DNA of 64,000 bases from an uncultured Lachnospiraceae bacterium (GCA_944377405.1 CALWES010000001.1:306008-370007), one strand, 5' to 3'; counted from the first letter of the stretch, positions 51,527-61,900 are shown. Notes: a model not told the origin generated them from the letters alone. Numbers and translations: made by a program.

Positions 51527-53366
51527 GTGCGCTTCCTCCTTTTTCCTTTGCAGCTTCGATCCGCTCTGCCAGGTCATTTAAGTATACCCAGCGGTCCATC
51601 TTCTCGGAAAGCTTCTGCTCCGTTTCCTCCTTCTCGGAAAGAAGCTCCGAGAGCTTTGCGGAATTGGTGGCGTTCTCTGCCATCTCCCGGTCCAGCTCCG
51701 CTGAACGCTCCTCCAGGGCGGCGATCTCGCTGTCTATGGTCTCAAATTCCTTCTGCTCCATGTAGCTGAAGCGAAGCTTCTGGGGTGCGTCCTGCTTCCA
51801 GGACTTCCCGGCTGCCCCGGTCTCCTTCTTCCCTGAAGCAGCTTTCCGGCTGCTTCCGGAAGGCTCCTCCTGGCCGGCAGCTTCCTGCCTCCGCTTCTCC
51901 TCGTAATCCGTGTAGCCCCCTTCATACTGCCGGACCTCTCCCTCTCCCGTGAAGGCGAAGATCTTATCGCAGACCGTATCCAGAAAATACCGGTCGTGGG
52001 ACACGGTGATGACGATGCCTGCAAATCTGGTAAGGTAGTCCTCCAGGATGGTGAGGGTGGGGATATCCAGGTCATTGGTGGGCTCGTCCAGCAGCAGCAC
52101 GTTGCAGCCTGCAGCCAGCACCGACAGCAGGTAGAGCCTGCGCTTTTCTCCGCCGGAGAGCTTTCCGATGGGGGTGTATTGCATAGCGGAGTCAAAAAGG
52201 AAGTTCTCCAGCAGGGAGCTAGCACTGATGGTGCCCTCACTGGTGGGGATGTACTCCGCAATGTCCTTGATATAGTCGATGACCCGCTGGGAGGGGTCCA
52301 TGTCCTCCGGGGTCTGGGCAAAATAGCCGATCTTTATGGTCTCGCCCCGTTCGATGGTGCCGGAATCAGGCTGGATCTGCCCTGCGATGAGCTTCATGAG
52401 GGTGGACTTGCCGCAGCCGTTTTTCCCGATGATGCCGATGCGCTGGTTCCGGAGCACCGTATAGCTTAAGTCCCGGATCAGCACCCGGTCCCCGTAGGCC
52501 TTACTTACATGGTGGAGCTCGATGGTCTTCTTCCCCATGCGGACTCCCAGGGAGTCCATCTCCAGGGACCTGGTCTCCGCAGGGCCCTTCTGGTCCTTCA
52601 GCTCCTCCAGCCGGTCCAGCCTTGCTTTCTGCTTGGTGGTACGGGCCCTGCAGCCCCGCTTCGCCCATTCCAGTTCCATGCGAAGAAGGCTCCTGCGCTT
52701 CCGCTCGGAGGCAAGCTCCATCTCCTCCCGTTCCGCCTTAAGGCTCAGGAACCTGGAATAGTTCCCTTCATAGCCGTAGAGCTTCCCCCGGTCCAGCTCC
52801 AGGATCCGGTTCGTGACCCGGTCCAGGAAATAACGGTCGTGGGTCACCATAATGAGGACTCCCTTGAACTTCCTTAAGTAGTCCTCCAGCCACTCCGTCA
52901 TCTCGTTATCCAGGTGGTTGGTGGGCTCGTCCAGAAGCAGCAGATCGCAGGGCTCCATAAGGGCCCTGGCCAGGGCCGCCCGCTTCCGCATGCCTCCGGA
53001 GAGGATCTTAAGGGGAGCCTCAAAGTCCGTCAGCTTCAGATGGTTCAGGACCGTCTTTGCCCGGCTTAAGGCAGCGGCATCCGGCTCCCCCGCCGCGCCG
53101 GCCGCCACATAGTTCAGCACCATCTCCGCCTCCGGAAACTCCGGGTCCTGGGGCAGGTAAACCAGGTGCAGGCCGTTCCGCATGGTGATCTGCCCTGCGT
53201 CCGGCTCCTCCTTTCCCGCCAGGATCCGCAGAAGGGAGGTCTTCCCCATGCCGTTTATCCCAATGATGCCGATCTTCTCCCCCTCCTGGATCCCCCAGGA
53301 GATGTCGTCGAAGACCAGCTTCTCCCCATAGGTCTTGCTGATATGTTCGATGTTCAGAATGTTCAT
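51519..53366 (-). CDS. ABC-F family ATPase (Uup-like)
   Basis: A 615-aa soluble protein with two ABC domains and no membrane segments: first Walker A GINGMGKTS and LSGGMRKRAALARAL; second GKNGCGKST and LSGGEKRRLYLLSVL; both Walker B motifs LLLDEPTNHLD / LLLDEPTNDLD. The linker (about 225-300) is charged. A C-terminal coiled coil (about 530-610) follows a Lys/Ser/Gly-rich hinge, the layout of Uup. ABC-F proteins act on ribosomes. I start at the ATG at 53366 after GAGGAG; a TTG six codons upstream is less likely. Confidence 0.92.
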   Translation of the reverse strand: MNILNIEHISKTYGEKLVFDDISWGIQEGEKIGIIGINGMGKTSLLRILAGKEEPDAGQITMRNGLHLVYLPQDPEFPEAEMVLNYVAAGAAGEPDAAALSRAKTVLNHLKLTDFEAPLKILSGGMRKRAALARALMEPCDLLLLDEPTNHLDNEMTEWLEDYLRKFKGVLIMVTHDRYFLDRVTNRILELDRGKLYGYEGNYSRFLSLKAEREEMELASERKRRSLLRMELEWAKRGCRARTTKQKARLDRLEELKDQKGPAETRSLEMDSLGVRMGKKTIELHHVSKAYGDRVLIRDLSYTVLRNQRIGIIGKNGCGKSTLMKLIAGQIQPDSGTIERGETIKIGYFAQTPEDMDPSQRVIDYIKDIAEYIPTSEGTISASSLLENFLFDSAMQYTPIGKLSGGEKRRLYLLSVLAAGCNVLLLDEPTNDLDIPTLTILEDYLTRFAGIVITVSHDRYFLDTVCDKIFAFTGEGEVRQYEGGYTDYEEKRRQEAAGQEEPSGSSRKAASGKKETGAAGKSWKQDAPQKLRFSYMEQKEFETIDSEIAALEERSAELDREMAENATNSAKLSELLSEKEETEQKLSEKMDRWVYLNDLAERIEAAKEKGGSAHG

Positions 53367-53422
53367 GCACAGCTCCTCTGTCAAAACTACCCTTGCATTA
53401 TAACATTCCCCGGAAAAAGAAG

Positions 53423-53458
53423 GAAGGACCTTCGGAGCTTTCGCTCCAAAGATCCTTC
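53423..53458 (-). terminator. Hairpin terminator upstream of the ABC-F gene
   Basis: Stem of about 14 pairs (GAAGGAcCTTcGGAGC / GCTCCaAAGaTCCTTC) with loop TTTC, followed on the minus strand by CTTCTTTTTCC. It would end a transcript coming from 53.5-53.8 kb before the ABC-F gene. Confidence 0.7.
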
Positions 53459-53465
53459 TCTTACC

Positions 53466-53594
53466 TTACTCATGATCCAGACCGAGGTCCTCCTCGATCC
53501 TCCATGTTTCCTCCCCTTTCCTTTTGCCGCCTTCCTCTGCGGCATGGTTTCTTCTGTGGACCACAGTGTAGATAATAAGGATTATCGACACCAT
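53466..53594 (-). CDS. Possible 42-aa small protein
   Basis: Open frame MVSIILIIYTVVHRRNHAAE followed by a highly charged tail (KRKGEETWRIEEDLGLDHE). A short hydrophobic start is followed by a charged body, and a terminator comes eight bases after the stop. The ribosome site is weak (AAGAG). The codons for SIILII are the dyad at 53571-53586, so the match to a coding frame may be accidental. No family recognised. Confidence 0.2.
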   Translation of the reverse strand: MVSIILIIYTVVHRRNHAAEEGGKRKGEETWRIEEDLGLDHE

Positions 53595-53796
53595 GGTAAA
53601 CTCTTGTTTCAGGGTCTTTCTTTTCAAAAAAATAATAGACCCCACCACTTGTCTTTTATCTTATCATACTCGAAATGGAAAATCCATATGCAGTGAGACA
53701 ATTTTCACAATTTTCTCCGGGAAAAAGATCAAATAAGTGACATATTCTATAAAATATTACCCCTCCCTATATGAACTGCCGATAATCCTTATTATC
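53571..53796. repeat. Inverted pair of a 16-bp dyad, upstream of the CarD gene
   Basis: GATAATAAGGATTATC (53571-53586) and its exact reverse complement GATAATCCTTATTATC (53781-53796) are 194 bases apart in an AT-rich gap. A related pair lies at 63654-63869. From 53597 to 53780 I recognise nothing else. Confidence 0.6.
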
Positions 53797-53905
53797 AGTA
53801 TCCCGGGCTCTTTTTTATTTTTGGCCCCCCTCTTCCTCCCATTTCCTCTATCCCATTATTCACTTTGTACAAAAAGGCCTCTCCTATTTTCAGCAAAAAC
53901 GGCTT

Positions 53906-53935
53906 TTGTATTATTCCCCGAATTTCTGCTATAAT
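53906..53935 (+). promoter_or_regulatory. Promoter of the CarD-like gene
   Basis: TTGTAT (53906-53911), 18 bases, TATAAT (53930-53935), 22 bases before the start; AAGGAG ribosome site follows. Confidence 0.7.
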
Positions 53936-53957
53936 ATAGTAGAAAAGGAGTTTTAAG

Positions 53958-54461
53958 ATGTTCAGAATAAATGATTACGTAAACTATGATATCTATGGCA
54001 TCTGCCAGATCGAGGGCATCCGTCCCCATTCCTTCGATTCCATGCCTGCCACCCGGAACTATTACATCCTCCGGCCCCTGGCAAAGCCGGAGGCCACGGT
54101 CTTCGTCCCCACGGACAATGAGCGGGCCCTTGGGAGGATGCGCCGGGTCCTTACCGCCGCGGAGGTGGACGAGGCCATTGAAAATGCCCGGGACCAGAAG
54201 CTTGGCTGGATCAGCAACCGCAAAGACCGGCTGGCCCGCTTCAATGAGATCCTTCTTCAGCGGGATGAATCGGAGCTTCTGTCCATGATCTACTGCCTGC
54301 TCCTTCACGAGCGGGACTCCCACAAGGCCCTGTCCTCCACGGAGGCACAGATGCTGAAAAAGGCGGAGCACATCATCGACCAGGAATTTTCCTTTTCCCT
54401 CAATCTCCGGGAGAGCAGCATCGGCGCCTATGTCCGTGCAAGGATCGGAGCCGAGCTGTAA
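53958..54461 (+). CDS. CarD/CdnL-family transcription regulator
   Basis: A 167-aa protein with the RNA-polymerase-binding Tudor-like N-terminal domain (FRINDYVNYDIYGICQIEGI, YYILRPLAKPEATVFVPTDN) and a helical C-terminal domain that in CarD contacts promoter DNA (DRLARFNEILLQRDESELLSMIYCLLLHER). CarD stabilises open promoter complexes. Monocistronic on the plus strand, between the ABC-F gene and sortase-fused protein 2. It is unclear whether it controls the surface genes. Confidence 0.88.
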   Translation: MFRINDYVNYDIYGICQIEGIRPHSFDSMPATRNYYILRPLAKPEATVFVPTDNERALGRMRRVLTAAEVDEAIENARDQKLGWISNRKDRLARFNEILLQRDESELLSMIYCLLLHERDSHKALSSTEAQMLKKAEHIIDQEFSFSLNLRESSIGAYVRARIGAEL

Positions 54462-54465
54462 TAAA

Positions 54466-54508
54466 AGAACCTCTGAGAGTTTTGGGCTCTCAGAGGTTCT
54501 CTTTTTTT
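54466..54508. terminator. Terminator shared by the CarD gene and sortase-fused protein 2
   Basis: Perfect 14-bp stem AGAACCTCTGAGAG / CTCTCAGAGGTTCT with a 7-base loop, then CTTTTTTT. The stem core CCTCTGAGAG recurs in the terminator at 58823-58859. Confidence 0.92.
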
Positions 54509-54542
54509 CTTTCCACTCAGTGGATCAAATCTTTTTCTCTTA

Positions 54543-57500
54543 TTACTGCACTGCTGCTGTCTGGACTGCCTTCTTTCTAGCCACCACAACAAGTCTTGTG
54601 CTGTCCTTGGAGGATGCACAGGTCTCAAGAGTGATCAGCTTGTCTCCGTACTCTGCCGTCACTCCTGTATCATAGAGGGACAGAGCCTTTGCGTTCTGTA
54701 CGAAGTAGTCAAACTGGTTCCTGTTCATATCTCCGGTATAACGGTACCACCAGAATACATTTTCCGTTCCCTCCCCATACTCCGGGGCGAAGAAGACTGC
54801 CATTACTTCATAGCTTCCGTTTTCATCCGTAAGGGTCTTGAAGTCAATGGTGGGGTTCTTCTTCTGGAATTCCGGATACTGGTAGTTCCAGATATAACCG
54901 AACTGGGATACGTCACGCATGTTGTGGCCGTGGATCAGCACGTTCATGCTGTCCTTGGTACAATAGGGTCCCATGAAGGGGATGCCCACCTCATCCAGCT
55001 TCTTGTCAAAGCCATGATGCAGGTAATAATAGGGATCGTTCTGGGACAGCATCACGGGATATCCGAAGCCTGTGCCCGGTACCGTAAGCCAGCCTGCAAG
55101 CTCGTTGTTCTGAGCGTAGAGCTCCTGAAGCTGCGGGATGATACTTTCCGTTCCTTCCGTATTTTCCGGAAGGGCGACTTCCTTCTGGCTGTCATTGATG
55201 AAGCCGGGGCCGAATTGCTCGTCTCCCATAACGGGAAGCTTATACCAGGGATCCGGCGGAACGTCTCCCGGAGTCTCCGGTACGGTCTCTTCCGGCTGCT
55301 CTGGTGTTACAGGCCGTCCGGGATGGCTTCCACCACCTCCGCCGCCTCCACCTCCGCCACCGCCAGAGGTTCCGCCGCCGTCTTTGCGGTTTTCTACCTC
55401 AACGGTGGTCAGGGTCTCTGCTATGATCACCCCTTCCTCATTTTCGGTGGGGATGCTTATGCTGTGGCCATAGGCATTGGTCTCCTTCACCTGATACTTC
55501 GTTCCTGCAGGCAGGTTTTCAATGGTAATCTCCTCCTGATGCTTAAGGGTAAATGCCGTCTTCCCATCTGTCAGAGACAGCCCTCCCCTGCTAGTGTCGA
55601 GCTGGCCTGTCAAGGGATTCCCATCCTTATCTGCCAGACTTACTTCAAAGTCAAAGCTCTGGCTGGTGTTCTCCTTCCTTCCAGTAATGGTCTTTCTCAC
55701 CCGAAGAGCACCTGTGGCTTCCTTGTATTTATAGTTCTCTACCTGAACCTTAGCCGTGGTGTTGGCTGTGATGATGCCCTCTTCATTGTGGTCCGGGAAG
55801 TTCACCTTGTGGTCGTAGGCATTGGTCTCCTTCACCTGATACCTTGTTCCCGCCAGCAGCTTTTCGAAGCTGATCTTCTCCCGGTGCTTTAAGGAAAAGG
55901 CTGCTCTTCCATCCGTCAGAGGCAGGCTTCCCTTAGAGGTTTCTACATTTCCCTCCATGGGTTTTCCGTCAGGATCCGTAAGGCTTACTTCAAAGTCAAA
56001 GTCCCGGGACATATCGCCCGCATTTCCCGTGACGGTCTTTTCGATCACAAGAGACCCGTACTCTATGGGCTTCTGCTCGTTCGTTACGGTGACTGTAAGA
56101 AGCTTTTCTCCCTGGTCCGTCAGGGTCTCGGAGTAGTTTGCCTGATACAGCTCTCCTTCCTCCAGGACGCTGATCTCCGGGTCCCCCAGGAGGCTCTCAG
56201 GGTCGGGAAGCTCCGTGAAGTCTCCCTCCCAGTGATTTTCCTCCGACAGGGTAATGGGATCCAGCTTCACGCCGCCAATGGTAAGGCGGAGCTCCACCGG
56301 CTTTCGGTCTTCCTCCGGAATATCGGAGGCCCAGGCCTTCCTGACATGAAGCGTCCAGAAGTTATCCTCATCTCCAATGATCACGCCGCCGTTTGAGCCG
56401 ATACCGCCGCCTCTCATGGCCCGGTTTCCGGTGATGATGACCTTTGCATTTTCCCTGGCAAGGGCCTCCGCCTCCTCCGAAGTCCGGGCCTTGAGAGCCA
56501 GGGCTCCCAGGTCCTCCGTCACATGGACCGCATCATCCGGCACCTCCGGATCAAATCGGGGGCTTCCGTCGGATTTGCCCAGCACATTTCCTCCGCTGGG
56601 CACCGTGGCCGTGACCCCTCCGTCCTTATGCCATTCTACGGCGCCGCCGCCAAGCATCCGGTCTGCCAGGGTGACTCTGTGGGTCTTTTCCTTCCCACTC
56701 TGTCCGGGGACTGCCACCACGTCGTCCCCGGCGGTGTTTGCCCCCTCCGTTCTGTTTCCGAAGACTGCGCCTCCGTTCGTTACGGCGTTGTAGGCATCGC
56801 CCGTGGGACAGTACCACATGCCGCCTCCAAGGACCGTAGCCACGTTGTCGGTCACCAGGGCATTTTTGATCCGAAGGGTATAGGGCACGGTCCCCACATA
56901 GATGCCGCCGCCCTGCTCATAGGCTTCGTTATCCGTGATCTCTCCGCCCTCGATCAGGCAGGTGTCGGAGGCGATATACACGCCGCCGCCCACCTGAGTG
57001 GCGGTATTTTCCGTGATGGTGCCTCCCGTCATGACAAAGCGGGCGGGGGCATGGCCCTTCTCACCCGACCAGTCCTTTACGCTCATGGTATCCTGAGCCC
57101 CGGCCTCAAGGTACAGGCAGTTGGTGGAAACACCGCCGCCGTAAGACGCTTTGTTTCCGGTGATGAGTCCGTCCTTCATGTAGAAGTTTCCGTTCTTCAT
57201 GGACAGGACCCCGCCGCCCAGAACTCCCGTGTTGTTGGAAATGGTGCCACCCTCCATGGTGAAGGTGGCCTCATAGTCCGAGATGGTCCAGTAGTACATG
57301 CCGCCCACAAACACACCGCCGAAATAGGCGCTGTTCTCCGTGATCAGGCCGTCCCGCATCACAAATTCGGAGGGGCCGTTTTCGCCATCCACGAAGACGA
57401 TGGCCGTGTTTCCACCATTTTCCGGCACGTAGGACGCGATGTTGTTGGTAATGGTTCCGCCGTTCATCTCAAAATGAGCGCTTTCATGGACCTGGATCAC

Positions 57501-58691
57501 GCCGCTGAACCAGCCGTTGACATCCACGCTGTTATCCCGGACCACGCCGCCGTTCAGCTCCAAAAGCGCATCCTTTCCTTCCGCACAGATGACCCCCGAC
57601 AGGCTGCCCCGCACATGGGCGCCGCCATAGGTGCCGCCCTCCAGCAGCAGGGTCCCGTGGGTCTCCATAAACATGCCGGACATGTCCTCGCCGCTGCTTG
57701 GGTCAAAGCCCTGGCCGTTGAAGGACAGCAGGCTGTCCTCCCCCTCCGTGCTGGTGCGGATCGTAAGCTTGCCTCCTGCGTCCACCTGGATCATGTTTTT
57801 GAGCTTTGCCTCCGGCTTCGGAGAGAGGACCACCTCCTGGCCCTTGTCCACCAGGGTAATGTCCTGGCCCTTCTTCACCCGCACGGGTGACTCGAAGGCA
57901 ATGTCCCCGGTGATCACGATGCGCCGGGCCTCCCCAAGGGGGGCCCCTTCAAAGGCTGCCTTAAGGGCCGCAAAGTCCCCGGCCTCCACCTCTTCCGGCG
58001 CCGCTGCCATAAACCGGACTCCGTAGGTAGAGAAGTGCCTTGCGGAAAAGCTCAGGCCCTCCGCCTCCCGGCTGCGTCTCGTCATGGAGATGCTCCGGAC
58101 CACTTCTTCCTTTCCGCTGTCCGGGACATAAAGGATCTCCGCCTTCTTTGCCGCAGCCTTTGCTTCCTGGATCCGCTCTCCGGAGAACTCCACCTTCACA
58201 GAGCCCTTTTTCTGCCAGTCATCCGGAAGCTTTTCTCCGTCGGGGCCGTAAAGGGTGATGTCGTAGTAAAAGGCCTGCTGCTCTTCTTCCCCAGGCTTCC
58301 GCTCTCTGGGCTCGGAGCTTGTGGCAAGGTCCCCGGAAAGGACCTCCTCAGGAAGCACCTCCCGGATGGAAGCCTCTGTTCCCTCCGGCAGGATCCCTTC
58401 TCTTGCGGAGATGGTCACAGTGACCCCGTCAAAGTCTTCGCTATAATAAAATTCCGGGAAGAGCCCTTCCTTTTCCTTCAGCTCTTCCAGGTCCTCCAAT
58501 CTTTCCGCAGTGCTCTCTGAAGCCCGGGTCACACGGCTCACCGGCTTTCTGACAGCATTGCTTCCTGAGGCTGCAGATACATCTGTCTTTTTGATCTGCA
58601 GATCTCCTCCTGCTGAAAATGCGCTGACCGGCTGTCCGCACAGTACCAGGGACACAGCCAGAAGCGCTGCGAGTTTCTGTTTGATCTTCAC
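54543..58691 (-). CDS. Secreted beta-helix surface protein with C-terminal class B sortase domain (protein 2)
   Basis: 1382 aa, GTG start behind GGAGGG. A signal peptide (MKIKQKLAALLAVSLVLC) is followed by an N-terminal domain also found in protein 3 (about 75-230; EDFDGVTVTISAREGILPEGT). A right-handed beta-helix (about 300-770) has many GG[TV]I.NN and GGG turns. A Cna-B-like domain (780-870) precedes two tandem 105-residue pilin-type domains (880-986 and 991-1101; KTVTGN...KETNAY) and a Gly-rich linker (about 1104-1121). Then comes PPDPWYKLPVMGD and a class B sortase domain (1188-1382) with His1256, Cys1358 (TLETC) and Arg1366. There is no C-terminal anchor. The sortase module is nearly identical to that of protein 3. 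Confidence 0.87.
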   Translation of the reverse strand: MKIKQKLAALLAVSLVLCGQPVSAFSAGGDLQIKKTDVSAASGSNAVRKPVSRVTRASESTAERLEDLEELKEKEGLFPEFYYSEDFDGVTVTISAREGILPEGTEASIREVLPEEVLSGDLATSSEPRERKPGEEEQQAFYYDITLYGPDGEKLPDDWQKKGSVKVEFSGERIQEAKAAAKKAEILYVPDSGKEEVVRSISMTRRSREAEGLSFSARHFSTYGVRFMAAAPEEVEAGDFAALKAAFEGAPLGEARRIVITGDIAFESPVRVKKGQDITLVDKGQEVVLSPKPEAKLKNMIQVDAGGKLTIRTSTEGEDSLLSFNGQGFDPSSGEDMSGMFMETHGTLLLEGGTYGGAHVRGSLSGVICAEGKDALLELNGGVVRDNSVDVNGWFSGVIQVHESAHFEMNGGTITNNIASYVPENGGNTAIVFVDGENGPSEFVMRDGLITENSAYFGGVFVGGMYYWTISDYEATFTMEGGTISNNTGVLGGGVLSMKNGNFYMKDGLITGNKASYGGGVSTNCLYLEAGAQDTMSVKDWSGEKGHAPARFVMTGGTITENTATQVGGGVYIASDTCLIEGGEITDNEAYEQGGGIYVGTVPYTLRIKNALVTDNVATVLGGGMWYCPTGDAYNAVTNGGAVFGNRTEGANTAGDDVVAVPGQSGKEKTHRVTLADRMLGGGAVEWHKDGGVTATVPSGGNVLGKSDGSPRFDPEVPDDAVHVTEDLGALALKARTSEEAEALARENAKVIITGNRAMRGGGIGSNGGVIIGDEDNFWTLHVRKAWASDIPEEDRKPVELRLTIGGVKLDPITLSEENHWEGDFTELPDPESLLGDPEISVLEEGELYQANYSETLTDQGEKLLTVTVTNEQKPIEYGSLVIEKTVTGNAGDMSRDFDFEVSLTDPDGKPMEGNVETSKGSLPLTDGRAAFSLKHREKISFEKLLAGTRYQVKETNAYDHKVNFPDHNEEGIITANTTAKVQVENYKYKEATGALRVRKTITGRKENTSQSFDFEVSLADKDGNPLTGQLDTSRGGLSLTDGKTAFTLKHQEEITIENLPAGTKYQVKETNAYGHSISIPTENEEGVIIAETLTTVEVENRKDGGGTSGGGGGGGGGGGGSHPGRPVTPEQPEETVPETPGDVPPDPWYKLPVMGDEQFGPGFINDSQKEVALPENTEGTESIIPQLQELYAQNNELAGWLTVPGTGFGYPVMLSQNDPYYYLHHGFDKKLDEVGIPFMGPYCTKDSMNVLIHGHNMRDVSQFGYIWNYQYPEFQKKNPTIDFKTLTDENGSYEVMAVFFAPEYGEGTENVFWWYRYTGDMNRNQFDYFVQNAKALSLYDTGVTAEYGDKLITLETCASSKDSTRLVVVARKKAVQTAAVQ

Positions 58692-58822
58692 AGTATTTCC
58701 CTCCAGTCGTCTTTTTCTCCGTCCCTTCTATATCACATCCCACCAGGCCTTTCCGTTGGAAAAACAACGGAAAACAAAAATCCTAGCGATTCTATAGGAA
58801 TCTTTAGGTTTCTGCACATAAA

Positions 58823-58859
58823 AAACCTCTGAGAGCTTTTGACTTGCTCTCAGAGGTTT
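58823..58859 (-). terminator. Terminator of sortase-fused protein 3
   Basis: Perfect 14-bp stem AAACCTCTGAGAGC / GCTCTCAGAGGTTT with a 9-base loop and a T-run on the minus strand. Same stem core as at 54466. Between it and the stop codon lies an open tail encoding PWDMTKRAELIEKQLGID, in a different frame from protein 3. Confidence 0.88.
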
Positions 58860-58934
58860 CCTTTAGATATGGTTCTTTAGTCAATCCCAAGCTGTTTTTC
58901 TATCAGCTCGGCACGTTTGGTCATGTCCCATGGG

Positions 58935-61900
58935 TTACAGCTGGGCAGCCGTTGTCTGGACTGCTTTCTTTCTGGCCACTACCACAAGTCTCGTGCTGTC
59001 CTTTAAGGAAGCGCAGGTCTCAAGGGTGATCAGCTTGTCTCCGTACTCTGCCGTCACTCCCGTGTCATAAAGGGACAGGGCCTTTGCGTTCTGTACGAAA
59101 TAGTCAAACTGGTTCTTATTCATATCTCCGATGTAACGGTACCACCAGAATACATTCTGCGTTCCCTCCGCATACTCCGGGGCGAAGAAGACTGCCATTA
59201 CTTCATAGCTTCCATTTTCATCCGTAAGGGTCTTGAAGTCGATGGTGGGGTTCTTCTTCTGGAATTCCGGATACTGGTAGTTCCAGATATAACCGAACTG
59301 GGACACGTCCCGCATGTTGTGGCCGTGGATCAGTACGTTCATGCTGTCCTTGGTACAGTAGGGTCCCATGAAGGGGATACCGATCTCATCCAGCTTCTTA
59401 TCAAAGGTATGATGCTGGTAGTAATAAGGATCATTCTGGGACAGCATGACGGGGTAACCGAAGCCAGTTCCAGGTACCGTGATCCAGGCTGCCAGTTCAT
59501 TGTTCTGAGCATGGAGCTCCGCAAGCTGCGGGATAATAGACTGTTGATTGGCTGCTGCCTGATTCTCCGGCAGTGTTACCTGATTGCTGCTGTCGTTGAT
59601 GAATCCAGGACCGAACTGCTCGTCACCCATGGTGGGAAGCTTATACCAGGGTGCAGGCGGTACATCGCCAGGGGTCTCATCCGGCGTCTGAGGCTCCTGA
59701 GTCTGCGGTGTAACGGGCGTTACAGGTCTTCCGGGCGTTCCACCGCCGCCGCCTCCGCCGCCGCCGGATCCTCCACCGCCGGTGCTGCCGCCTCTATAGT
59801 TTTCGAAGGCTGCGATCTGCATACTTCCGCCAATGATCACTCCCTCTCCGCCTTCTACGGTTGAGGTATGGCTGTATGCATTGGTCTCTGCTACCTGATA
59901 TCTGGTTCCCTCAGGCAGGTTCTTGATGGTGATCTGCTCCTCATGGCGAAGCTCAAAGGTGGCCTTACCGTCTGTCAGAGTGATCTGTCCCTTGGTACCG
60001 TCATTCTTCTCAGTCTGGTAGGTACCTGTCATCAGATTGCCGTTCTTGTCAGTTAAGGTAAGTTCGAAGGGGAAGCTTCTGGAGGTATCTCCTCTGCTGC
60101 CGCTTACGGTCTTTGTAATACGAAGGTCGCCCTTGTCCGCCTCTCTGGGAAGCTGCGGAGTCGGAACCTCATTAACATCCTTCGTACTGTCATTGAAGGT
60201 GGCATTTCCCTCATTGGTATCAAAAGTACCAACCGGATACTCGCTGTCAGCACCAGGCTTTAAATTCTCCTTGAACTGAAGGGTGTGCTCCTTGAAAGGC
60301 TCACCGCCCAGCTTCCAGGTGATGGTGGTGTTTCCTGCTGCATCCTGACCGAATGTTACTTCTCCGGAGGACGCTACGATGCTGCCCTTGTCCAGCTCAA
60401 AGGCCGGATCAACGGTATCCGTCAGGGTATAGCTGGTATAAGCGTAGTCCACTGCGTCGTTGATGGCTTTGCTGAATCCATCCAGATCCGTGGAGGAGAA
60501 TGTCTGATCAGCGATCTTCGCCATGTTTTCTTCGGAAGAGGCCAGCTCATCCGCCGGTACCTGCTGCAGGACGCTGATGATCTGCACGCCCTCTGCCTTG
60601 ATGGCGTCTGCCTCGGATACGCCGTAGTATTCGTCCGGAACTTCACCCGGATAGAAGGGCTGACCGTCAGAGATGAAGATGACTGTCGTATTTCTGCCCT
60701 TATTCTGCCTTACCAGTTCCAGTGCATCTGCAAGTCCGACGCTGTAGTTTGTGTTGGAATTGTAATTAACTATGTCGTTCCAAATATAGTCTTCTGCTAT
60801 GTCTCCCTGATTTTTCCCAAAGAATTCAGACATAGAATGTTCTTTCTCGCCAAAAGTAGCAAAAGCCACCCTGGTATCAAGATCTGAACGATCCAACAGT
60901 TCCTTTGTCACATCCATCATCTTGGACTGCATGTTATAGAAGTTGGAGTTCATGGCATCGTCACTTCCAATGCCTGACATGGAGTTAGAGCAGTCTGCAA
61001 CAAAGATGAAATCCATCTGCCGCTGGGTCGTATAGTATGCTTTGATCAGCACATCTGCGATCGTCTTATCCGTATTGCTCCACTGAGCTTCCTTGGTAAG
61101 CTGGGTATCCCCGGCCTTCTCCGTCTTGTTGTTAATGCCGATCTTATTGGAATACCAGCCCTCCGGCGCGATCTTGTCGATTGGTGTTTCGGGATCAGTC
61201 ATGTCGAAGGTGTGTTTTAATATGTCTTCGACACGTTTGTGGACATATTCCTGATTGACAAAGGAATCGCTGTAGCCAAGGCGCGTTGTGTCCGCAAGGT
61301 TGATCGTTTCCAACTGGTCGCAGCCGGTAAAGGCGTGCGCGCCGATGTAGCTGCAGTTGCCCTTAACATTCACCGTCTTCAGATTGGCAAAGCCCTTGAA
61401 CGCATAGTGGCCGATATACTCCACGTTGCTCAGGTTGATTGTTTCCACAGCACTAACGCGGCCGTCATAAATCTTAAACGTACCTTCTTCAATCCGCTTA
61501 AGATTCTCAATATTCAGCACTTCCAGTTCGTCTACGCCTTCAAAGGCTGCTTCTCCAAGAGATGTAACATTAGACAGTGTAAGGCTTTTAATTGTCGCAT
61601 CCTTGAATGCACGGGACTCAATCACTGTATTATCCTTTAAAATAACCTCATTTATCTCAGCGAAATAGAATGCTCCCTCTTTAATCGTGCAATCACCAAG
61701 CTCTAATTTTTGAATCGGGGCACCTGAAGAATAGAATGCATGTTTACCAACAGAAGTGCATTCACCAATTTCGACCGACTGTAATTTTTTTAAGAAGCCA
61801 AACGCCTGGCTCCCGATATTACTACACTTGCCAATGGATATACTCTCCAAAGAGTCACATGGCTCAGCGCCCTCCGTCATTGTAAACATGTTTCCAAAGG

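Noticed and set aside
53571..53586. GATAATAAGGATTATC as a standard Fur or PerR box
   Set aside because: The half sites are 4 bases apart; Fur/PerR 7-1-7 boxes have a one-base centre. Kept only as an unexplained dyad.
58862..58934. Tail encoding PWDMTKRAELIEKQLGID as a separate gene
   Set aside because: Only about 15 codons after its ATG, no ribosome site; may be a remnant of an older gene end but cannot be supported.
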